This document shows positions 58,046 to 64,000 of a stretch of 64,000 nucleotides of DNA, piece after piece. Origin of the DNA: Daucus carota subsp. sativus (lineage: Eukaryota > Streptophyta > Magnoliopsida > Apiales > Apiaceae). The stretch covers positions 43,761,454 through 43,825,453 of the forward strand of contig NC_030389.2 of assembly GCF_001625215.2 (NCBI RefSeq). Direction: 5' to 3'. The position numbers were made by a program, and so were the translations under genes. The notes below the pieces were generated by a model, which searched no databases, was not told the DNA's origin, and worked only from the letters and a program-made list of their open reading frames with translations. How positions within the stretch are numbered: position 1 is the stretch's first letter; every line of letters begins with the position of its first letter.

Positions 58046-59638
58046 ATGGCGATTTCACCAGATTTTAGGGTTTCTGCAGCACTACGCCCTTTCTCTTGCA
58101 CCCCATTTCGTAACACTCTTCACCGCTCAAAGGTATATACACACACTCATATGTATCTACATGCTATATTTCAATTTTGTGTATTCTTAGATTTGTTGAT
58201 TTTGTCTTAATTCACTGATTTTTAGCTGATGCTTGGGTGTTTTTTTAGCTCAAATGTTGGTCTTTATGCTTTTAATTAGACGGATAGATGTTAGGATTGT
58301 AGAGAATTGAGTTCTGTGGATCAAGATTTATTTTTTCTTCGTGTTTTCGTGATTATATTGATGTAGAAATTAGGAGTATAGGAGATAAGAGTAGGTTGAA
58401 ATTGAGGGTATAGAGTTTCTTTTTATTGTTTTTGTGAATTACAATTAGGTTCTGTAAGTTCGTGTAAGTGATAATTTTGTTGATGTGTTACGGAGTAGTT
58501 TTGATTGAGATGATGATTTGGACGTCTGGTAGTCTGGTTGAGGTCTCGTGTTTATGTTTTATACGTTGTGGCAGCAACATTACGGTTATGATTACTGAAT
58601 GATGGTTGTGCTCTTTTTGGTTTAGTTGGTAGACTTTCATAGGCTGCAAATGGGAAGCTGAATGTTGAACTGCCCGAATGATACCTATCACCAATTTACC
58701 AATACGTAAACTACTTTTTATGATGAAACTGAGATATATAATTTGAGATTCATGGAAAGTTGTAATGCAAAAGATTGTTGTTCTGTGATGGATATATCGA
58801 CAAATTTTTTGTTATAAGAACACCCATAAAGCGAGTTAATCATTACGACATAGTTACACAAGCCCGCGTCTGCTTCCCCATATGTCCACACAGCATTTCT
58901 GTACTAGCCGGCCTTTGGACAACATTCAGCACAGAAGTTTTTTTGATTAGTAATATTTGGCATGTATGTTTGCAGTTTGCACTGCTTCGGATCTTTATGA
59001 TTTTTTATGTTGTATCACAGGTTGATTTTACTGGCTTTCTAGATGGAGGGATGGTTGTTTCTGGGGGCACAGTCAGGTGGCCTCAATCTGTGGTTGGCAG
59101 CCACAGCATCCGTTGCAATTTTAAACGACCTATTGCTGATGATGGTGAATATAAGCTGTCCTCGGGTTCCATAAGCCAAGAAGCTGAGAACTTCCTCATT
59201 AACGCCATAAACATGACTTTTGTTGAGCGTCTAAACCTAGCTTGGAAAATAATCTTCCCTTCACCGGCATCAAAAAGGAAGTCTAATGCGAACATTGCTA
59301 AACAGCGTCTGCAAATGATCCTCTTCTCTGACCGTTGTGCAGTTAGTAATGAGGCTAAGCAAAAGATAGTGAGCAACGTAGTAAGAGCTCTATCAGATTT
59401 TGTGGAGATAGAATCACAAGATAAAGTTCAGCTTAATGTTTCTACTGATGCAGCTGTGGGAACCATTTATTCAGTGACAGTGCCTGTTCGACGAGTAAAA
59501 CCACAATATCAAGAAGATGACGAGACTGGCACAATCACAAATGTCGAGTACAAAGACTACGGTGAAAGTTCTGGTTCTGTTGACGTCAAGTTTGATTTTT
59601 ATGTTCCAGATGAAAAACATAATGAGCTTAGATTCTGA
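58046..59638 (+). CDS. MINE1: Plastid division topological specificity factor MinE
   Basis: Exons 58046-58132 and 59021-59638 give 234 residues. With MinD and ARC3, plant MinE places the FtsZ ring at mid-chloroplast. The N-terminal 60-70 residues (MAISPDFRVSAALRPFSCTP...) are Ser/Arg-rich as expected of a transit peptide. The MinE part has RLQMILFSDR (residues about 125-134, MinD-contact region), SNVVRALSDFVEIE, VQLNVSTD and TIYSVTVPVRRVKP. The tail GTITNVEYKDY...VDVKFDFYVPD is the plant-specific extension. Phase and length agree with Arabidopsis MinE1. An ATG at 58775 is in frame with exon 2, but the intervening sequence is intronic. Confidence 0.95.
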
Positions 59639-60249
59639 AACATGAAAATGGATCGGAAGAGGCTGAAGGACACAATGAAATTATGCAGTGACTACGGATT
59701 ATTCGTGGTGCCATCTTTGGTGAGATGTTTCGGATTCCTTTTGATCTAGACCTGACTTTTAAATTTGTAAATAAATTACTTTTCCTTCTCGGGTGATCTG
59801 TTTTTTCAGCATCAAAGTTCCAGTTTGTAGTTGAAATGAAAAAATATGGTAAACCTTGGTTGGTCATTCGAAAACAGTACATCGTATCAGTTTAATTCAA
59901 GGTTTGTAGCAGTTGACTATAATTTGTATTTTGTTGGTTTATACCAGTGTTAATTACATGGTTGAGAATTGAGATATATCTACATGAAATTAAGGTTACA
60001 ATCTGTGCAAAACATGGCAGAGCATTATTCAGCCGATCTTTTATGTTTTCTGTAGGTTATATAAATGATAATCATTTCTATCTTACAAACTTAAAATCTC
60101 ACTTATAGGTGGATAAGGTAAGAACATATTATTTCGAGTGAACTTTGAATATCACCAAACATATAATCATAATCTCATCTCATGCAGGGGTTTATTTAAC
60201 TAAAAATACTGCATACATTATAAGAGTGTAATGAACTTCTGGATATGAT
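59639..60249. other. Convergent 3' flanks of MinE and the peptide-precursor gene
   Basis: AT-rich; only 3' UTR sequence is expected. No element or frame recognised. Confidence 0.5.
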
Positions 60250-60942
60250 CTAGCCCAAACGAGTTGCACTTAGCACTCCTGGCGGCGGTGTTCCTGGACT
60301 AGTCTCTGGATTGGGTCCGGATGGAACGAGTCTCTTCACTTCACCAGAACTTGGAGGCGGTGTTCCTGGACTAGTCTCTGGATTGGGTCCGGATGGGACG
60401 AGTCTCTTCACTCCACCAACACCTGGAGGCGGTGTTCCTGGACTAGTCTCTGGATTGGGTCCGGATGGGACGAGTCTCTTCACTTCACTAGCACCTGGAG
60501 GCGGTGTTCCTGGACTAGTCTCTGGATTAGGTCCGGATGGGACGAGTCTTTTCGCTTCAGCACCTGGTGGCGGTGTTCCTGGACTAGTCTCTGGATTGGG
60601 TCCGGATGGGACGAGTCTCTTCGCTTCAGCACCTGGAGGCGGTGTTCCTGGACTAGTCTCTGGATTGGGTCCGGATGGGACGAGTCTCTTCGTTTCAGCG
60701 CCTGGAGGCGGTGTTCCTGGACTCGTTTCTGGATTGGGTCCGGATGGCACAAGTCTCTTTGCTGCTCCTGTATCGTGAACAGGCAACTTAAACCCTAACT
60801 TATGAAAAAGAGCCAAGCTGCTTCTTCTATTATGTAACATAAGCCGTGCTTCTGAATTCGCAGAAAAGGTTAAGAAAACGGCTAGGATAATCTGCACAAT
60901 GATTATCAAGCGTTTAGCAGCAACTGAATTATTAGTAGCCAT
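60250..60942 (-). CDS. Secreted precursor with seven identical CLE-like peptide units
   Basis: 230 residues, no intron. The start MATNNSVAAKRLIIIVQ is chosen because a secretion signal follows at once (hydrophobic IIIVQIILAVFLTF, likely cut near NSEA). A propeptide of about 35 residues precedes seven exact copies of RLVPSGPNPETSPGTPPP, each after a lysine, separated by 4-5 variable residues (GAETK, GAEAK, GASEVK, GVGGVK, SSGEVK). RLVPSGPNP equals the core of CLE peptides (RLVPSGPNPLHN class), but the usual HN ending is replaced by ETSPGTPPP, whose SPG recalls CEP peptides. Prolines could be hydroxylated and arabinosylated. Likely role: an apoplastic signal released by cleavage at K-R. Neither receptor nor function is known, and a structural Pro-rich protein is an alternative. 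Confidence 0.8.
   Translation of the reverse strand: MATNNSVAAKRLIIIVQIILAVFLTFSANSEARLMLHNRRSSLALFHKLGFKLPVHDTGAAKRLVPSGPNPETSPGTPPPGAETKRLVPSGPNPETSPGTPPPGAEAKRLVPSGPNPETSPGTPPPGAEAKRLVPSGPNPETSPGTPPPGASEVKRLVPSGPNPETSPGTPPPGVGGVKRLVPSGPNPETSPGTPPPSSGEVKRLVPSGPNPETSPGTPPPGVLSATRLG
60274..60776 (-). repeat. Seven-unit coding tandem repeat (66-72 bp)
   Basis: The repeat region of the CLE-like precursor. Differences between units within the 18-codon core are synonymous as far as I can see, while the spacers differ in sequence and length. Confidence 0.93.
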
Positions 60943-60988
60943 CTTTAGAGTTTTGTAATACAATGCATAGTACTCAAGCATGCAGATT

Positions 60989-60997
60989 CTATTTATA
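60989..60997 (-). promoter_or_regulatory. TATA box of the CLE-like precursor gene
   Basis: TATAAATAG on the minus strand, 47 bases upstream of the ATG at 60942. It predicts a short leader of 15-25 bases and argues against use of the upstream in-frame ATG at 61035. Confidence 0.7.
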
Positions 60998-62549
60998 GCC
61001 GTCACTCGTATAGTTAAGGCAATTGTATAAATCATGGATCCTAATCATATTAAAGCATATCAATTTTTGTGGAATTAAGTTTATATTATAGAATTGATTT
61101 TGTGGGATTAACTTTATTTTGTAGAATTGATTTTGTGGAATTAAGGTTATATTATGGCGTGATATCTGATTCGATCACAAATGTAGGATTCGGGATTGGG
61201 CCACTTTTGGTATAATATTCACAGCCTAATTTCCTTATTTAGTTTTTTTTAGTTCAGCCTACTAGCACAGGGTAGCAATTTCTAAGAGAAGAAATAAGTT
61301 TAAAGATATGCAACTAATTTGTGAAGCTATAAATCAATGTCCTTCAATTAATTGGGGTAATTAAAGATTAGATTGTACGAAAATGATTTGATCTTTTTGA
61401 AATATTTTAATGAGACCAATATTGATGATGCACAAAATAAATTTCCAAGTGATAAGATATAGAGCCTTTCTATTTAGCCTTATTTGATAAAATAAGGATT
61501 TATTTTAAACAATCTTCATATTTATGTAATATTATTTCAGTATATTTAATAAGTGTACAACATTTTTTATTTATCGAAATAAGTCATTTATTTTCAAAAT
61601 ATAAATTCATGATTTATTTAAAAATAATTATTTTTTATTTGAAAATAAGACAAATCAAATCGGATTTAATTTGATAGAATGCATGTCCATCTACTGATCA
61701 AATTATACTAGCAAATCATGCAATATCCACTGCATGAATGTCATCTCAATTCTCAACTGACATATGGAGATATGAAATATATATATCTTATATTTATCAT
61801 AACATTTATGAAGAATAATTATTCGACGATATAAAATATGAATTTTTTTAGTTTAACATTTTAAAAATAATACAAAGAATAGAAAAAAAATTAGATGAAT
61901 CACGGCAAAATTAAAAAAATAACAACGGAGAACATAACACTTCTTACCAAGAAATTAGAAGCACAATTATCCCGACTAAGCATCTTTAACAGATTCGAGG
62001 ATTCCTTCGCTCACTAAAATTAACATAAAAACCAAAAACCAAAGAGAATACAGTGAATTCATAAGAGCACAGCATGGGGAAAAAAATATAGAAGCAATTC
62101 ATACTCTGACAAAACTGGAAAACGCTAGATAAGGAGATACATACCTGAGCTCTGTTGCGAAAGAAAAGAACAAAAAGAAAACCTGAAAAAGACACCGTAA
62201 ATTAAAAAAAATTCCTAGATATTTATATATCATACATTTATGATTTAACACATAACCGCATTATTCAATTGAAAACATAAGTGAATAACATAACTTAAAG
62301 TACAATATTTAATTAAGAAAGACAAGTATTTAATTAAGAATGGCAAGTATTTGCTTAATTGCCATTAATTAATATTTAAGAAAATATTTTATACGTTAAC
62401 ATAACAAAATATATAATCTAATAAATTCTAACAAATTAATAATTGTCTGTCACGAAACTATTCAGGATATTATTGTGTTTAAAAAATACTAAGAAAAGGC
62501 CATTATCTTTGAAAGACGAAAAAAATAGGAAAATTGGAGGAAAAAAGTA
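60998..62549. other. AT-rich intergenic region, no gene seen
   Basis: Imperfect repeats of GAATTGATTTTGTGG(A/G)ATTAA near 61090-61145. Short minus-strand frames around 61986-62195 are not protein-like. Confidence 0.5.
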
Positions 62550-63068
62550 CTCCTTCCGTTTCAAATTAGATGTCCACTTTCAGAAAATCACATAGTTTAA
62601 GAAAAATGGTTGTTCACAAAGTCCACTTTCAGATAATCACACGGTTTAAGAAAAATGGTTGTTCACAAATTAATTGCATTGAATGATCAAAATATGTGGC
62701 GTAAGATTGATCTAGGAAATATAAATAAGAGATATGTGGAGTAGAATTGACTTTGAAAATATGATTTTGCATTGAAAGTTGAAGTGGACAATTAATTTGA
62801 AACAAACTCTTTTTTTTTAAAAGTGGACATGTAAATTGAAACGGAGTGTGGAGTAGAATTGACTTTGGAAATATGATTTTGCATTGAAAGTTGAAGTGGA
62901 CAATTAATTTGAAACAAACCTTTTTTTTTAAAGTGACATGTAAATTGAAACGGAGTGTGGAGTAAAATTGACTTTGGAAATATGATTTTGCATTGAAAGT
63001 TGAAGTGGACAATTAATTTGAAACAAACCTTTTTTTTAAAGTGGACATGTAAATTAAAACGGAAGGAG
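62550..63068. mobile_element. Stowaway-like MITE with internal tandem amplification
   Basis: 519 bp between TA dinucleotides, ends CTCCTTCCGTTTCAAATTAG and, reverse complemented, CTCCTTCCGTTTTAATTTAC. Left half: a 49-bp unit present twice (62572, 62621). Right half: three units of 109-112 bp (62736, 62848, 62957), each ending in a near-copy of the right terminus. Confidence 0.85.
62736..63068. repeat. Three tandem copies of the MITE right arm
   Basis: Each unit starts GTGGAGTA(G/A)AATTGACTTT and contains GCATTGAAAGTTGAAGTGGA and GTGGACATGTAAATT(G/A)AAACGGA. Copies differ at a few positions. Confidence 0.9.
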
Positions 63069-63310
63069 TAAATAAAAGCAAAAAAATCAGATTTTTGTTT
63101 TTTCCGATAAAACCCAATGTTGATGAGCGGGAAAGTTTGATTTTTTTAGGGTCGAAACTCAAAACTGAAGTCATCTACCGTTGTACTTGCTCCCCTTTTG
63201 TTGTTCTGTTCTCCTTCTCACAGCCACTATTTTGACAGCCTTGATTTTCAGTTTATGTTTCTGAATTATATGTGAACTGGGTTTTGTATGTAATCAGACA
63301 GAGTCCAAGA

Positions 63311-63424
63311 ATGAATAGTAATGGAGATTGTTTGAGTTTTGGAGACAACCCAATTGGAGATGCTATTTCAAGAATTCGATTTGCACCCACCTCTGATAAT
63401 CTGCTCATCTCTTCTTGGGATTCT

Positions 63425-63515
<91 letters not shown>

Positions 63516-64000
63516 CCTCTCTCTCCCCCTCTCCCTCCCCCCCCCCCCTCTCTCCCTGTGCGTGTGTAATTCAGAAATGTGTTTTTTTCACAGACTATGT
63601 AACTATTTGTATAATTATTGATTGAAGAAATGTATGTTATGGGTGTAGAATCTTAGGTTGTATGATACAGAGAGCTGTAAGCTGAGGGCACAAGCTCGAA
63701 CCGAAGCTCCGATTCTTGATTGTTGTTTCCAAGATGAGTCTTTTGCTTTAGCTGCTTCTGCTGATTGCTCTATTAAAAGGTCTGGTTTTTGTAATTCAAT
63801 TGACTTCCTATCTTTTTGTTATTGTGTTTTATGTCGATTAGTATGCTTATAGGTGTTTGTCTGTGGATTTCAATAACGCGTTGCACCAAGATTGGGTTTT
63901 TTTATATTTGAATTGCGTTTCAGAATTCTGCATATGGCGGTTAAAATTTGTTTCTCAGAGTTCTAGCTATAAGAAACTAATCTGATTTTTAAAGTTGCTA
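63311..64000 (+). CDS. BUB3.3: BUB3.3-type WD40 spindle-checkpoint protein, 3' part outside window
   Basis: Exon 1 63311-63424 and exon 2 63649-63779 are clear; the gene continues past the window. The product starts MNSNGDCLSFGDNPIGDAIS, followed by RIRFAPTSDNLLISSWDS and NLRLYDTESCKL...APILDCCFQDESFALAASAD. This is the first WD40 blade pair of the BUB3/RAE1 family (family pattern I..(L)RF...S..LL..SWD...RLYD). The N-terminus resembles Arabidopsis BUB3.3 more than BUB3.1/3.2. BUB3 proteins act at kinetochores in the mitotic checkpoint. A third exon might start at 63854 (acceptor CTTATAG), but its reading is not convincing. Confidence 0.82.
63427..63512 (+). repeat. (CT)n microsatellite at the BUB3.3 intron 1 donor
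   Basis: About 43 CT repeats start immediately after the GTAAGT donor, followed by C-rich sequence to about 63556. Confidence 0.95.

Noticed and set aside
58775-59020. In-frame ATG extending MinE exon 2 upstream
   Set aside because: The sequence is intronic in character, ends in a proper TATCACAG acceptor, and exon 1 with a transit peptide joins in phase at 59021.
60311-60778. 155-codon + strand frame of GPDGTSLF...GGGVPGLVSGL repeats
   Set aside because: Exact antisense of the CLE-like repeat; its openness is a by-product of the repeat, and the minus frame has a signal peptide, dibasic sites and a TATA box.
62629-63012. 127-codon minus frame
   Set aside because: Translation of the internally repeated MITE.

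Overview
The window is nuclear DNA of a flowering plant. Its genes are intron-rich with GT-AG (twice GC-AG) junctions, and the predicted proteins belong to plant families: SWC2, DUF863, DUF538, plastid MinE, BUB3.3-type, an RLP46-like receptor-like protein and SUMO. The spacers are AT-rich and dense in Stowaway-, hAT-, Harbinger- and Mutator-type miniature elements. The repeat style looks to me like an asterid eudicot, possibly Apiaceae. That placement is an impression, not a computed result.

Layout. 1-4830: the 3' part of a + strand SWC2/YL1 gene with a hAT-type MITE in its last intron. 5509-6179: a Mutator-type foldback element and a Stowaway-like element. 6183-13771: a tandem segmental duplication, each copy carrying a small MYCBP (AMY-1)-like gene. 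14060-15960 (-): a SUMO-like precursor gene. 16286-17211: a MITE cluster. 18139-23052 (+): a type II membrane GT23/NodZ-like fucosyltransferase with a Ty3-gypsy fragment in one intron. 23693-26350 (+): an intronless LRR receptor-like protein. 28263-32048 (-): a DUF863 protein. 33400-43900: a gene-poor repeat block holding a 3-kb hAT-ended element that contains a tiny PB1-like reading frame. 44995-51778 (-): a two-zinc-finger (U1/matrin-type) protein whose intron is filled by a 5.9-kb LTR retroelement with near-identical LTRs and no gag or pol. 52471-53744: a hAT MITE and a Mutator-type MITE at its 5' end. 54813-57003 (+): DUF538. 58046-59638 (+): plastid MinE. 60250-60942 (-): a secreted precursor with seven identical CLE-like peptide units. 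63311-end (+): the start of a BUB3.3-type checkpoint gene.

The genes do not form a pathway; this is ordinary plant gene order with independent promoters. The two items most worth attention are the seven-unit CLE-like peptide precursor at 60250-60942 and the young non-autonomous LTR element at 45685-51568, which carries many CGCG palindromes and two internal tandem arrays. Exon coordinates come from reading frames, splice consensus and family knowledge; no transcript data or database search was available.
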